Numbered from the stretch's first letter, positions 24,442 through 37,390 are shown. The stretch is 64,000 nt of DNA from Blasia pusilla (GCA_050084515.1 CM114271.1:43586001-43650000); one strand, 5' to 3'. Notes: generated from the sequence alone by a model not told the origin. Made by a program: numbers and translations.

Positions 24442-24610
24442 CTAGTGAGATGCCCATGTAGATTTCAAGATCTCCATCATTAGCTCTCCTCAACCATAAA
24501 CGACCAGAAGAACGAAAAAAAGGCATACTTTAGGGTGGCTCGAAGAAAAAATAATTCGAACTTATGGACGAGGTCCGAATCGAGAGGGGGTTCGCTAATA
24601 ATAATATAGA
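24442..24610 (-). mobile_element. fourth small Helitron abutting the array
   Basis: On the minus strand it starts A|TCTATATTATTATTAGCG at 24610 and ends ...GGGCATCTCACTAG|T at 24442, where the next unit's TC begins. The 3' hairpin is lost (ATGGGCATCTC in place of CACGGGCACCTT), and the body differs from the three units downstream. It extends the head-to-tail arrangement to four members. Confidence 0.6.
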
Positions 24611-24619
24611 TTTCTCAAT

Positions 24620-25700
24620 AGGTACTCTTAGGAAGAGAACGAGCAGAAAGAAAGGTCGGACCGTGGAAGACGGAGATGCGGACAATCTAGCAATGGAGAA
24701 GATGGGGACTTCGAAGCAATACAGTACCAGACTCAATGGCCGAGAAGTCGGGCACTTTAGACACTTGGCAGTGTGGAAGGCCTTCAAGGTTTCGCGCTGG
24801 CAGCACCCACTCGCATTGAAGCCGACAGCTTAACAGACTTGATGTAGTGGAAGGTGTCGTGAAGCCTCATGAAGAGGAAAGGAGAACGTCTGAGTGGAAT
24901 TTGGCGTCGTAAGATTCACCGACCTGAGGACGAAGGGAACCAGAGCCGTCCGGTTGGACACCGTTGGTCTTAATTTGGCGTCGGCACGGCTGCCCATGTC
25001 CAGAGAGCTACCACGATTCGCTTATGCGCTACATATAAGAATGGAGAACCATTGCTAACATACGTCGGCTGGTTCCCTTGCAGATCAATGACCCTCCCCC
25101 AGCGGAAATCCTGCCTCGCAGGTTCCGAGATGCGGCGGCCGTAAGTTTGTTGGAGCGTGTGCACTATTGGAAACGTGTGCCTTTGCTGGCCATTGAACTT
25201 CTGCTACCTTCAACGTTGACTGGAGTTCATTTCTAGATGGTTGTCTGACGGCTAAGCACATTCTTGGAACAAGTGTCTTCCAAAAATTCTGGACACAACT
25301 TACTCAACCTGACGTCACGGAATCCAGACTAGCACAAAATCTTGACCTAGATCAAGATTATGTCCAATTCGGTGTCAAATAAAATGCACTCCTGAGTCAT
25401 CATATAAAACGTAGATATGGACACTTTCGTAATTACAAATTCGGCTACTTTTTTCTTAGTCGCACATAACTTGTTCCAGAGCTTGACGGAGATGAGTTTG
25501 CTTTAGACTCATGACGCTGCTGAAAAACGGCAATCATTGAGAGAAGGAAAATAAATAAATTTGGAGATCCTCTAGAGCTAATGACTGGGATTTAAACAAT
25601 TTCTGAGCTCCACATCCTGACAGTGGAAGACAACTCCGCCAGTTAAGGTCGAATCATTCGCTGCTTGTTTAAGTCAAATCATAGAAAAGTGAGGGATAAA
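24620..25700. other. intergenic, nothing recognised
   Basis: GC content rises toward the host gene island. The open frames at 24564-24833 and 24970-25164 have no recognisable motifs. The last few hundred bases are probably the 3' UTR and downstream flank of the dihydroorotase gene. Confidence 0.35.
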
Positions 25701-25714
25701 CTCAGATTCAACTG

Positions 25715-28689
25715 TCAAGCCTTTATTGATGCTATAGACCACTCTAGGATTTCACCAGCACACATGGGAACAACCGTGCCGGATCCAAAGGTGTATTCAG
25801 CTGGTACACTGGATGGAATCCTTTCAAGCATTACTTTTGTTGAGTTTCGGGGAAGTCCATAGAAATCGGGACCATTGAAACTGGCAAACGCTTCGAGTTT
25901 GTCAAGTGCACGTGCCTGATAACATTAAAGAAGACGGAACCAGAATAGAGAGAGTCAGCGCTCACTAAAGCTGCTCAAGGTGAGTTCAGTTGGGTACATC
26001 TCGTGCTTGCTCTCACAAGGTGCGATTCCAAAAGAACTTCATTAGTCATTCAGAATTTTAAACATGCAACATACAGTTCTTGGGTAGTTTATGCTGTTAA
26101 CACATACATGGAAGTCAATGGGGCCTGTACACACCTGTTCGAACACTCGTGCATAGAGAGGCAAGGCAATGGGTGACGAATAGATGCCAGCGCAGCCACA
26201 CAAAGCCTCCTTGGTACCACGCTCATGTGGAGCACTATCCGTTCCCAAAAAATACTTCTTACTTCCGCTGGTAACAGCAGCAACTAGAGCTTGTCCTGAT
26301 AATATAGACAGAGTGAAGGACAGAATAACAAAGTAACGAAGAGGATGATTGAGATATAAGTAATTCCTCCCATAACTTTGGGCCAAAGGGCCTAAATTTA
26401 TGCAGGCATCACTCCGCAACCTCAGAACAAGATACTTTTTTACAGACTATCTCATCAGAGGGACACGCTCTTAACATCAAAATCGCCAGTAGATGTGCTA
26501 CCAACAGCGGTGAAGTAGAGCTATTTGCCACAAATCTTATTAAAAAGCGTATGAGAAAGTAACTTACTGTGCTTCTCTCTTTTGAGTACAGGTAGACAAT
26601 AGTTGTGTGGTCGTAATCCACCTTGGAAGATGGCATTTCTATTCAACAGCAAATGTTGTGGTGTTACAGTGGCCCCAATAGATCCTGCCATGGCGGAAGG
26701 AGGTACATTAGTAAGACAACAGTGTACAGCCCGTGAGACCAACAATCATTCTGCCCAAAAATTCAAAAAGAAGTCTTCTTGCTGCCCGTGCTAGCAGAAT
26801 TGTTCTTCCTCCCCCACAGCCAAGTGTCAATCCAAGAGATGTTGGCAAATCAAGAAACTATCTTCTTTGTATAGAGTCCCCTGCTCAGTGGCCACATATG
26901 AAGCACTTCTACTTCATGCTGAAAGACTCTCAATTGTCTGATTCAAATCAGTGTTCCATGAAACGCTATGAAGAAGTGATTTCAATATTGCACGGATTCG
27001 CAATTGCCACAGCATAATCAGACTAAAGCACAACCATATCCCTTGATAAATGGACAGCCTTAAAGTACTGAAACATGCTGAAGTTTATGAGATCCTCTCT
27101 TCTAGAAAGCTAGCGCTACCTGTAACACCAGCTTTATCCAATTGATGGCAAATCATACTTTCACCTGTACCACATATGGTTGAAAGTTCGACACTTCGTA
27201 GCCTCTCATTCAAGAGAGAGCCAACCAAGAAATCCACGTCGATTCTCTCACTGTTTGTGACCAGTCCATGCACAGGAAAATACACTACCTTCGGGACGTG
27301 ATTCGATGAACTGCACAGCATCTTGGGTGGTGATGTGCTCCATGACAACCCTAAGCTGTGGTATCCTCGTGACAAGAGGTATCAGAACAGTTTCAATAAA
27401 CACGCGCTCACGATCAAAGATGTCGACTGAGGAATCTGCCACTTCTCCGTGCACCTGCAAGGGGTTGTCATTCTTGATGTAGGATGGCCTCCACATATCA
27501 ATGCAATGCTAACAAACTGAGAAGTTGTAGATAAAACTTCTACCTTTCCTTCACAGCCACGTACAGGGCAAGAACATCTAGACTTCCAACTATTTAATGG
27601 AATTTGTCCATGACGTTTGCCTTTGTGTTTTATGATTAGTTGGCCAACTCCGCTGAGTGACCAGAGCCAATATTTTGCTGAGTAGATTTGACCCTGAATT
27701 GTGAGGAAGCTTTTACAACTCATGCTCCTGTTTTAACACTAATAACTGATCCTTCATCACTTCACTTAAAACTTCAGATGATTTCCTTTGTACCGCCCTG
27801 TTCCTGGCCTAGTGTGAGCATGAACTTCACCACGAGAAAGGAAAATATTTGTACCAGAAGTGGGAGGCCCTGGACAGCCATTTCTTCCAGAACTGGGATA
27901 CACTTGTTGAACAGATCAGTAACGCCTGCTTGTGAATTTGTGGTAGCGCCTGCTGGGTATAACTTCACAGCAACTACCACTCCGCTCTCCTCTGCCAGAC
28001 AGTAAGGGAAGCTGATCAGTATCCCTTTTTTCCCACAACCTTCCCTAAGCCAACTCGAGGCGTTTCCCCACGCTGGCGGTTGTAGGAGCTTAAACCCTAT
28101 GATTGCTCTCTCTTGAGGTGGATACCTGGCATCTCAAATTTTCCATTAGCATCTTCTTTAACTTCTATAAGTCAAATTTTTGACGGCGGGATTCGCTGAC
28201 TTACTTGCGAGTTTGATCTCAGAAGTAGTTGTGGAATCCGTGAGGTAAAGAGTCATCAGAGGCTTGAAATCGGTCGTGCTGGGCAGAACTGACATGATGC
28301 GCTCGTGATAGTCAAGTGCTGCAGCAACTGTCGTGACGGGGGGCTTCAAGTTGGGCATGATGATTGCTCTACCGAATGTCAATGCACTGCGTGCGAGTTG
28401 TCACATATTAGTCTCTAGACAATTGCAAAATTTTGGCTTCAGAGGGAAGCTGAGGTATGTCCACTTCGTTTCTCACATTAAGGAACCTCTCAGCTACGAC
28501 CCTTTCTTCATATCGCTCGATTGCCAACTCAGAGGTGAGAAACTTCGGAAATGAGAGAAAAAAGTACCTGTGGGGTACAACGGAGGCAAGAACATCTCCA
28601 TCACGGAGATGAAGATGCCAATCATCAGGTCTGGTGATCACGAGCCGTTGAGTCTCATTTACAGTGCGCTCGAGCCGTTCCTGCGACAT
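25715..28689 (-). CDS. PYR4: dihydroorotase, seven exons
   Basis: It catalyses reversible ring closure of N-carbamoyl-aspartate to dihydroorotate, the third step of de novo pyrimidine synthesis (plastid/mitochondrial targeting is usual in plants). Exons on the minus strand: 28689-28568, 28386-28205, 27991-27855, 27454-27289, 26684-26568, 26295-26135, 25915-25715. All junctions are GT-AG and keep frame, giving about 361 aa, close to the bacterial-type plant enzyme. Visible active-site elements, in order: [10 protein letters not shown] (zinc-binding His-x-His), [23 protein letters not shown] (carbamylated Lys), VHGE and EHITT (metal His), GTDSAPHE (catalytic Asp), and [10 protein letters not shown] near the C-terminus. 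The open frame continues upstream of the first ATG only to a TGA, and a TTGCAG acceptor lies at about 28728. A further 5' exon carrying a transit peptide is therefore possible. Confidence 0.95.
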
Positions 28690-30265
28690 GCTTGACTCTT
28701 GGGCTGTCTGCACACTGCAACATTGTACACATTCTCATATTGTGTAATGGACACGTAGTGCAGGGGAAATCGCGAAGTCCCACGATCTTGTGTGGATTTT
28801 GCGATGAGTTGGGGGTTGATATGGTGCTAGCTTCCCGCAACAAACGATCAAATACATTTTCCGATCAGAGCTTCATTTGAGACAAAAAATTCAAATGGAG
28901 GCCACAATGATTGCTCCACCATGCATCGAGATTCGAAGCACTAGATTCGTTGGGTGGTAGCAACTCTGACCTGCGCGGCTCGAACTCGGAAGGCGGAAGA
29001 AGTACAGAAATCCCTTCCATCTACCGAAAAAATCAAGTCAGAAATTCGCAATGTACCCAAGAGTCGGACATCATGATTTAGAAGGAAAATTTCTGCACCA
29101 AATTGACGAAAGCTTAAACATTGCTCATTGACACCGCTAGGAAAGTCCAAATTCTACGAACGAAGATCCCGATTCACACGATGAGGGACTTACTTTTCGG
29201 AGCGAGCCACTTTGGCAGCGAGCTATGCAGGGAGGCGGAAGGCTGTAGCTGGATGGACTCCATCGCTGCCGCTCCTTATCCCACTTTATCACTTTAGCAC
29301 TTTCTGGCTGGGAATTGGAATAATCGTAGCTGCTGCCCACACTGCTAATAATATCGAGTGTGTTAAGGTGACTATATTCTCGTGTCCATACGAATCGATA
29401 GCGCTTCCAATCTAGCGCTCTCCTGAAGGTCTCAAGAAGAGCAGGCCTCGCAGATTTGGAATGTCCTAATCTACTTCGTACCAATAGCAGTCGACTCGCT
29501 TGTTTGTGCTGTCGAGCCGCTCAGGGCTTTTTTCTTCTCGGCTGAGGCACTGTACCCATCCTTCATTCATCTGTTATGCCCTTCTCATCCATCCTCCTGG
29601 AGACACACCTCGAGCCTTCAGTCAGCTACAGTTGATGAAAGTACTGTAGGAGTTACGAAGTAGGGTCGCAACCGCTGTGGGGAGCTTTAATGAGGTTTGC
29701 GGAAACCACAAAGCTGAGTTGAACTGCGTTACCGAGTTACCAACAGGTGCGCAGTTACAGATGTGGTGACGGCTGCCAACGGTCGTCACAGGAAGGAGAC
29801 GCCAAGCACGTCACCACCTCTAGATTTTAAAGATCGACCGGTCTTGCTGCTTCCTATTCTACGTTTCCTGGCGCATTTGCTTACTCGCGACTGGAGTCTG
29901 ATGGCTAATTGAGTCGCGGTAAGCGATTCGCCCAGTTTCGCGGCGTCGTGCACTCTGTCAGACGTAGTCTCCACAAACGTCGCCCGATGCTACCTACTGT
30001 CTGAGACTCGGGAGCACTACTATTCCTCAGCCCCGCCATTTTGGAGGCGCGGTTGGGGAATATTAGAGCTGTCCACATCGCATTGACAGACTGTTCGGCG
30101 CGGGCCTTAAAAGGAGTTGCTAAATTTCTGTCTTGCCTAATATGGATCCTCAGAAATACTCTGCGAAATGCGCTTGCTAGCATTCGAAATTTTCAATTTC
30201 GGGTTGGACACCTGAACGATCTCTGTGCACCTCCTTCATTTTATTCTAGTCATACTTTTGAAATT
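28690..30265. promoter_or_regulatory. divergent intergenic region between dihydroorotase and the axis-like gene
   Basis: About 1.6 kb separates the two divergent coding starts and must contain both promoters and 5' UTRs, plus any upstream dihydroorotase exon. Minus-strand frames at 29137-29484 and 29905-30183 have no recognised domain and are probably chance. I see no clear TATA box that I would assign. Confidence 0.45.
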
Positions 30266-33045
30266 ATGGCTGGGGAAGCGTTATCGAAGAAGAGATCAAG
30301 GGAAGCATCTCTGAAATCGTGTGAGACTGATGTTGCCCCGGGAGTATCTACGGTCCCTACAGGCGAAACTCCCGAGGAGAATCAGGATTTGTCAAAGTAA
30401 GTTATGCAGCTTCTCGAAACGAATGACTTGCACTTTTAAACACTTTCCCGATTAATCTGTGGAAAAAATATTTAAGTAAATGTATGTTTTCGATGGCTGC
30501 CTGTGAGCAATTTGTAATTTTGTTAAACGACTTGCGTGCTTGCTTAATTTGTGACGACAGGGAGTTTGTACTCGTTGGTGCATTGCATGGTTTGGAAAGC
30601 TGAGTTGCGATGGAACCGTACATATTAACGTAAAATGATTGTGGAGTGCTCAGCGATATAAAAGGTATTCTTGCAGCTCTTCATCAAGTTCGTCAGAAGA
30701 CTTTATCAGAGGGACAAAAGAAGAGCCAAGAGCTTCTCAACAGGTATGGACTTCAACGATATACTTTCTCCTTCAAATAGTTCAAGAAGCTACCATGATG
30801 AGAAAATCTAGCATCTCCTTTAAATAGTTCAGAAAGCTACCATGATGAGAAAATTTAGCATCTCCTTTGAATAGTTCAGAAAGCTACAATGATGAGAAAA
30901 TCTAGCATTGGATAGCAGAGTTTTCATGTCATTTACCTCCGCCAAAAGACACAATCCCCTCAGACGGTTCTAACTGAGATCTGCAAATTAGACTTATCAT
31001 TTAACGTGCGTTATACTTTCTTAGCTTGAGCAAGGTGGACCGATGCATGGATTTCTAGAATTTCGTGTAACATTGTATTAAAAAGCTACGAGTACAAGCT
31101 TTGGATTCGGAGGTTGTCATGATATGCACTGACTTTGATCTTCTTACAGCGCAACTGCTGAGATTAGAGCCTTAATCGAAGAAGCTAAGGACAAGGTAGA
31201 AAAGGAAAGGTCTGTTATGAAACTGCAACTTACAGCGCTGACTCAGAGTAGGTTTTGAAGTTATTGAGTACGGCCATAATTGAATCATGAGTCTTGATGG
31301 AGTATTCATAAGTTCGAAAAATCGGCCAAAACTTGACAAGTTGCTAGAGATCAACATATACCTGGTAATTTATATAGCAGTTTCACATTCATCATCAAAT
31401 CGGACTGATAGGAGGTTATCAGGTCGGCTGGATTACACCTGAATGCGTGATGCGCGCGCAAAGACTGACATTTATTTTCGTCTTGTGTGCATGACTAGGG
31501 AAAGTCTCACGAAACAAACTTCCAAAGTTTGCAAGGAAGTAAGTCGTCGTGTACATACCACAAAATTAATTTTACCAGTTAGTCAATTAGCACGAATCGG
31601 GTGCAGATATATGTGACGTACTCAATCTTCAAAGATTCCAGGCGATTGTTCCACGGTCAGGACAGTTCAATATTTCTTTACAGAATCTGGCAAATTTCAG
31701 ATCTCTGCGACCTGAATTCTTTGGCCACTGCTCTATGAAGCTAAAATGAGACTGTCATATATAACGTTGTAGTCTCAGCTTTTGCATCATTTAATTATCT
31801 ACGGTAGAATCTGAAAACTGGAAGATTTGTATACATTTTACTGGTTAGTGTAGCAGCTCCTGTAGTGACAATCAGACTTGCAACGTATTGAACGCTTTAG
31901 AGTAATAATCTCGTGTTTGTTCTCGGAACCTGTTACTGGATTTTGTTTGAGAGCTTGCTAATTGTAAAAACTCCACATGTTGCTTGTGATCCTGGAATAC
32001 AGTATGAAACTGCTCTGAAGGATGAAGCAACTAGGTACAAAACGGCGTATGCTGCATTTTGCAGTTCGAAAGACTCTCATCTGCAAGCTTACGAAGGTTC
32101 GTCTTAAATACAGCGATTTAATCATGTTTCACAGCAGGATTCTGATGAACTAATGGCCCCTTTCTTCAATTGTAATCTCAGAACCAGTAGATATAACCAG
32201 AGAATGGAAATTTTAATTTCAATGGTGCTGATGCAATTGTTGAGAGTTTTGTAGCATTTTTTCAGAAATGTTGTTACCCTTGTTCTTGTCAACGAGGGGT
32301 ATTTTCCTTTATTCGACCATACGGTGATACTGTACTTACTTGCAGACATTTTTATCAAGTTTGAGGATACGAAAGAAAAACTACTGATCAAATTCGAGCA
32401 GCAGAGTGAGCATCGTTGTGATTTGCGGCCATATTACGTGTACTTGTTTGCTTGCTACGAGCACAATTCTGGATGTATCTGTAGTTCAGGTCACAGCAGT
32501 AAACGAATGATGACCGAAATCATGTGTTCATAACGTTGACTCAGAAGTTTTCCTCGTAAACTCTATGTAAACTTGTGAGACTATTCTTGCAGTTTCAAGA
32601 TCGAGCTAGGCTTCATCCCGATATCGATACGTACACGTTCTTCTTGGAACTCATTTTCGATTGGACGCCGTTTGACTGACATCCTTCGAACGTTGTGACG
32701 GTCGTGGAGTTTAGGGAAGAAAGAAAAAGCTGCGTATGCTGACCTTCAAACCATCTGTACTCAGAAGATTGGCGCAGCAGAGCAGTTAATCAAGAAAAAG
32801 AAACAGGTAGGAAAAGTTCGGACTACCTTTCCGCAAGAGTATAAAACTGAATCACCTAACTTTCGAAATCGACGACAACTTACTAATTTAAATCGAGACC
32901 GGTGCGTGCCAAGTTAAACCATATTTGCTTCGATTTCGCTCCTGATTTGGTTAATGTGTCGCAGGATGAGAAGTCATTCCACATGCTGCGAAAGTCGTTA
33001 GGTTCAATTCTGGAAGGTAGCTCTGATGAGGAACCGGATGAATAA
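30266..33045 (+). CDS. 217-aa coiled-coil protein, SYCP3/ASY4-like chromosome-axis candidate
   Basis: Hand-built exons: 30266-30396, 30677-30743, 31163-31251, 31499-31538, 32003-32096, 32346-32405, 32715-32806, 32965-33045. All are GT-AG and in frame, totalling 654 bp (217 aa plus stop). The N-terminal third is disordered and Ser-rich (SSSSSSEDF) with a basic KKRSR patch. From about residue 67 it is a nearly continuous coiled coil (IRALIEEAKDKVEKE..., KEYETALKDEATRYKTAY, FEDTKEKLLIKFEQQRKKEK). It ends QDEKSFHMLRKSLGSILEG plus an acidic tail. The length, the coiled-coil layout and the terminal RKSLGSIL motif resemble the meiotic axis proteins SYCP3 (animals) and ASY4 (plants), which form filaments with SYCP2/ASY3. 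That is inference from pattern, so no symbol is assigned. It could be another small coiled-coil protein. Confidence 0.75.
30774..30910. repeat. 47-bp tandem repeat, three copies, inside intron 2
   Basis: ATAGTTCAGAAAGCTACCATGATGAGAAAAT-TAGCATCTCCTTT repeats with an exact 47-bp period (starts near 30778, 30825, 30872). A few substitutions separate the copies. It lies within the second intron of the coiled-coil gene. Confidence 0.85.
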
Positions 33046-34163
33046 AACGGTATTAAAATCTGAAAGCACCATTGAAGATTTCGTCTCCCAGAAGGAGAAC
33101 GATGGAATCACGAAAGCAGACCCGATCTCTAGCCCGATCTTTATGACCCAAAGATGGATTCATAAAGATGAGTTAATGGTTACGTACTTCTAAAATCATC
33201 CTCGAATTAAATCCAACTTTAGGATCCAACTTTGCCATACGCAATTTATGATCGACTTAAACCTTTCCAGAAATTTGCCTTGATTTGTTTCAGTAATAGG
33301 GCAGGTAAACAGGAGATCAATGAAATGCTTTCGAATTTCTAACCAGAAATATATCGTTTTCTCCATTTTCAGTATGTAGGTTATTCAACGCGTTCTATTG
33401 TCCGTCATAGTACCCATTTGTTCGTGTCTTGTCATTATCTGATTTGATGACTGCCACAACGAAACCTTAAAATCCACATGCACAATACTTACCACCGCTT
33501 GGCACACAGTGTTTAGATTTTTCTCCTTTCCTCCCTCTTCCTACCCCGCCGCCAGTATACCTATCGAATTCTGGGATGACGATCTTAGCTTGCACGTACA
33601 CACCTTACATGAACACAATCTTGCGATGATCTTTGTACGTATTAGTACGAGTTCAGTTGCACGCAATGATATATAAAAGTAAATCGAGAATCAAAAACTG
33701 TTATCTTTACTGTCAACAATGTTTCTGTACATAATCGACGTATTGCTTGTTCGATTCCTCTAGCTGTCTGTGCCTCAGCATTCGCTAATCTATGGGCTAA
33801 GATTATCTGCTACTCACTTAAATTGAATGCAATGGGCTACATGTGTTTTGGATTCCCATACTCCAGATGGGTCCGTGAGTCTATTTCTGTTGTACAGCCA
33901 GAACGTTGCAGTGATGGAAGTACATTGGCAAATCAGGCCAGACACGTGTGAAAGTTCCCAAAAGGTTTTTCGTTTGATGTATCGAATTTTAGCTCTTGAG
34001 CAAGCCAGATTATTTGACATGTATGCAGTCATAAGGGTACTCAAGGTGACTCACGGAGGCTTTACTATACGATTTGAGAAGTCCCAGTAGTACCACCAAC
34101 GTGCGCAAAGCATTCAGTACAGCCACGCACGGAGGAGATTTCGAGAAATCGTGTTGATCCAGG
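33046..34163. other. convergent intergenic region
   Basis: It separates the 3' ends of the coiled-coil gene (plus) and the EF-hand gene (minus). A plus-strand frame at 33827-34090 has no recognised domain or splice context. It should contain both 3' UTRs and polyadenylation sites. Confidence 0.4.
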
Positions 34164-37156
34164 TTACTCTTCCACGATCTTATTAATACAGATCATGACA
34201 GGTTTTCCTTCCAACTGCAGCATAAGGCTGCCGAGGACCTGCATCATGCATTTTTCAAATTCTTCTTGACTGATATTGCCACCTTTATCCAAGTCAAACT
34301 TCTCAAACACGGACTGTAGCACTTCATCAATCTGTCCAAGCACCCGGTTGTGACTTGTTAGTTGAATCCTTTCTGATAAAGATTCCGAAGTCAGAGTCCC
34401 CTTCTACGAAAAACAATTCACCCTTAAATCTTAGCTAAAGGCCCAGCCCTCGCTATAGTTGGGCCATAAAACCATTGGAATTTCTAACCGTAGTACTACC
34501 TTAAATAATTACTTCTTCCTCTCCCATTTGAGTCTCTTGGGTTGTGGCACACCCAAGAGTTTGCATTGAGGCAATTAAAAAGGTCTTGGTTACAGTCCCT
34601 CCCGGTCTAACCTGAAGAGTATTATAAATAGGTCAATCAAAATATTTGAGGGTGATTCCGTGCCATCTACCCTTTCCATCATTTTTTGGAAGTCTGCACC
34701 AAATATGGACGTTTCACCACATTGATATCTTACGGATTGGACAAAGCAATAGGATCCCCACCCAGGACAGCTATGGATTGACCAGTCCTCATTTGCCATT
34801 TTAACATCAATGACGGCTGCGACTCTCATGAGTTCAGAAGTCTGACGTACCTCATCCACGGCACCGACAGGAGGCAGTCCAGCTGCTGGTGAGATTTCAT
34901 CAAGCGCTACACGAAGGTAGTTTTTTGAAGCTTGGTGACGGTTGTTCTTAGGCAGCAGCTGCCAAGTTTCATCCAAAGCCTGCGAACAACAATTGTGCTC
35001 ATCTACACGCCTTTCGTGATTGACAAATAGGATGCGAATGTTCCACTACCCACTTCCTAACAATTCGAACTAGAACTTTAAAGAAGATAATATCGTTGGG
35101 ATAATCTGCGATACGCAAACCCTCAGGTTTAATTTACGGATTAATCTCACCTTGCGCAAAAGCTCCTCGTTCTTGATCAGCTTCTGTACGCTCTTTCCGT
35201 CGAAAATCTTCTCGCTGTTCGCTACTTTTAAGGGATGTTGTTGCAAAGCTTCGGCCATTGCCAGCGACACTCTCCTAAGACAATCCACGAACTGCATCTG
35301 ATCTAAGCTTCTCCCTGTGTCTACCCGAGCTGCGTGGAAGCCGTATTCTATCAACCCTTTCATCTGCGTGGGACGAGGTCCTCCAGAGTAGTCAGTCTTG
35401 TTGTCATGAGATAGATATCCATCGGTCACCCACTCGTTCAAGGTTGAGACTAAGATCCTAAAGCTTAAGTACTCATGAGTTATTTCTGAAATTTGGAAAC
35501 TCTTACGATAATCCACGAAATGCATCAGATCTAGACTTCTCCCTGACAGTGTGCATAGCCAAGCTGTAAGCCTACGTACACTGGTTATTGCGATAAGTTC
35601 ATCTCATTGAAATTGGAAAGAGTTACGCACTAGCATAACTATCTCCAGATCACGTCGTTCGAAACTGCCCCTGGGTATCCATCGCTGTTCGAATTCCTGT
35701 CTCCTAAGTACTGTACTAAACACTAAGCCCTAAACTGCTCTCTCTCTAGTCATGCACATGCATATGCAGCAGCAAACTTTGTTGCTGTCGGTAGATGAAA
35801 ACACATGCCTGCAGGTGTGACCATTTCACGTACCTAATGATGGCTGTCGACAACAATGTATGGATGTATGCAATGCTGATTAGAAGTACAGCATGGAGTG
35901 CAGAGTAATTGAACGGTTCGATCAATTGAGTACTGTATGTATGCATGCTTGAGTGTCGAGAAAGCAATACTGAAACAAGTTTTGCCTAGACAAATAGGTC
36001 GTCTCTGAAATTTGGAAGTCTCAGGCTAGGTGAACACCAAAATCCTCACCTTTGGGTCTGTTACTGCTGGCATCCCTTTGACGATCGATGAGGTGGGAAG
36101 TGCTCCCACCAAACGGTTTGTTTGAACATAGCCTTCCGATTTGGCATCGATTCGCGTGAAGATGGAAAATGTATCCGCTTCGAATTTCGAAGACCTTGCA
36201 TACTCGAGCAATGCTGTACCGTCGAATGAAATAATGGATATAGGGTCTCTCTCGAGTCCAGCGGCCAAACCCAGCAGTATGTCCTTCAAAACCATCCCAA
36301 AGACATCTTGCGTGACGCCGCCTGCATCTCCACAACGGAATTCCGAAAATACCTGCAGGGAGGTGATGAGGCATAGTCAGCTTACATGCAAATGCAGGTG
36401 ACAGAAGGTCCACAGCTACTGAGACGCACTCGCTTGTTCCGTCAAGCTAATAATCTCAAATTGAACAAAGTCCTTCCCGTGCACTTTCAAATTTTCGTCT
36501 AAGTTTTTTACTCTATGCTCCTGCGTATGTCCATAGAGGTAGTGCTTTCGGACTGAAATTAAATTCCCGGTGAGAGTCTGTCTTCCAATGTCTCTCGAGC
36601 ATTAATTAGGATTGATAACCGCAATCGCTCGACTGAAACGCTACCTGACAGGCTCGAACAATGCCGCTGACAGCTTTAGCTACTAGCTATGCAGCCCTAC
36701 CTACACGTTAACCGGGGAGGAAGGCATGTATCGAGGGCTCCCACGCCACAGAATCTCAAAGGTCTGCAGAAGTACTTCTATCCGGCCGAGTTGGCGGGTC
36801 CTCGTCAAGTTTCTCGAGAAATCTTGAGCTAGCTAGTGAGAGCTACGTAGCTACTGGTGTCCGGCAGTACTTTCCGACTGAATGCAGTATGGTGCACTGC
36901 CTGTATGCATAGTGAGTTGAACTGCAGGGTCGAGCCGGTTTACCTCCTTGTACATGTGGTCGGTCTCTGGGGATGAACCGACGGGAGGGATACCAAGAGC
37001 ATCTGCTAAACTCTGCACCATCGGCTCAAGCTCCACCTCCGTAAGCCTTCCGTCGTGATTACAGTCCAGTGCGTTGAACTTCTTTTCGACGTACTCGTTG
37101 AACGTAGCGTCATTCTCCACGAACTCCTTGATTCGGGACCCATCCATGCACTGCAT
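34164..37156 (-). CDS. 341-aa calcium-binding protein with three tandem EF-hand modules
   Basis: Exons on the minus strand: 37156-36944, 36352-36050, 35363-35151, 34979-34851, 34331-34164. All are phase 0 with GT-AG junctions, totalling 1026 bp. Module 1: canonical EF loop DCNHDGRLTEVE, then GIPPVGS, a degenerate second hand (CGDAGGVTQDVF), then LLGLAAGLERDPI. Module 2: SFDGTALLEYA, a degenerate loop DAKSEGYVQTNR, then LAMAEALQQHPLKV. Module 3: IFDGKSVQKLIKNEELL, a degenerate first hand, GLPPVGAVDE, a good loop DLDKGGNISQEE, then VLGSLMLQLEGKPV. Each module is about 110-120 aa, starting with a (M/F)DG motif and ending with a Leu-rich helix before Pro. It probably acts as a soluble Ca2+ sensor; partners unknown. 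Only the first and last hands keep good ligand residues. The three modules could be misread as separate genes because introns of 165-690 bp split them. Confidence 0.85.
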
Positions 37157-37390
37157 TATCGCTACGTAGCTTTTAGCTCAAAACACCCTCCGCTTGAAAA
37201 TCTCCGGTCGGCTTACCTCTTCGTCTACCGGTTGGAGATCTCAAAGCCCCGGATTTTCGGTGACGTATGCTGAACCTCCCAAAAATAATTCCAACTCGCA
37301 CAAGAACAAAATTAACAACGTATCGCTTTCAAAATTCTCCAGATTGTCACGAATTTGTCTTGCCCACTCTGAATAAGTACGGTGGCGTCG
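37157..37390. promoter_or_regulatory. short divergent promoter region
   Basis: Only about 235 bp separate the ATG of the EF-hand gene (minus) from the ATG of the plus-strand ORF at 37391. Both promoters or a shared bidirectional promoter must lie here, if the plus-strand ORF is real. No specific element was identified. Confidence 0.4.

Noticed and set aside
34164-35525. A second, independent EF-hand gene starting at the ATG near 35525
   Set aside because: The ATG-proximal part is intron-like; joining 35363 to the upstream exon ending at 36050 keeps phase 0 and gives a three-module protein.
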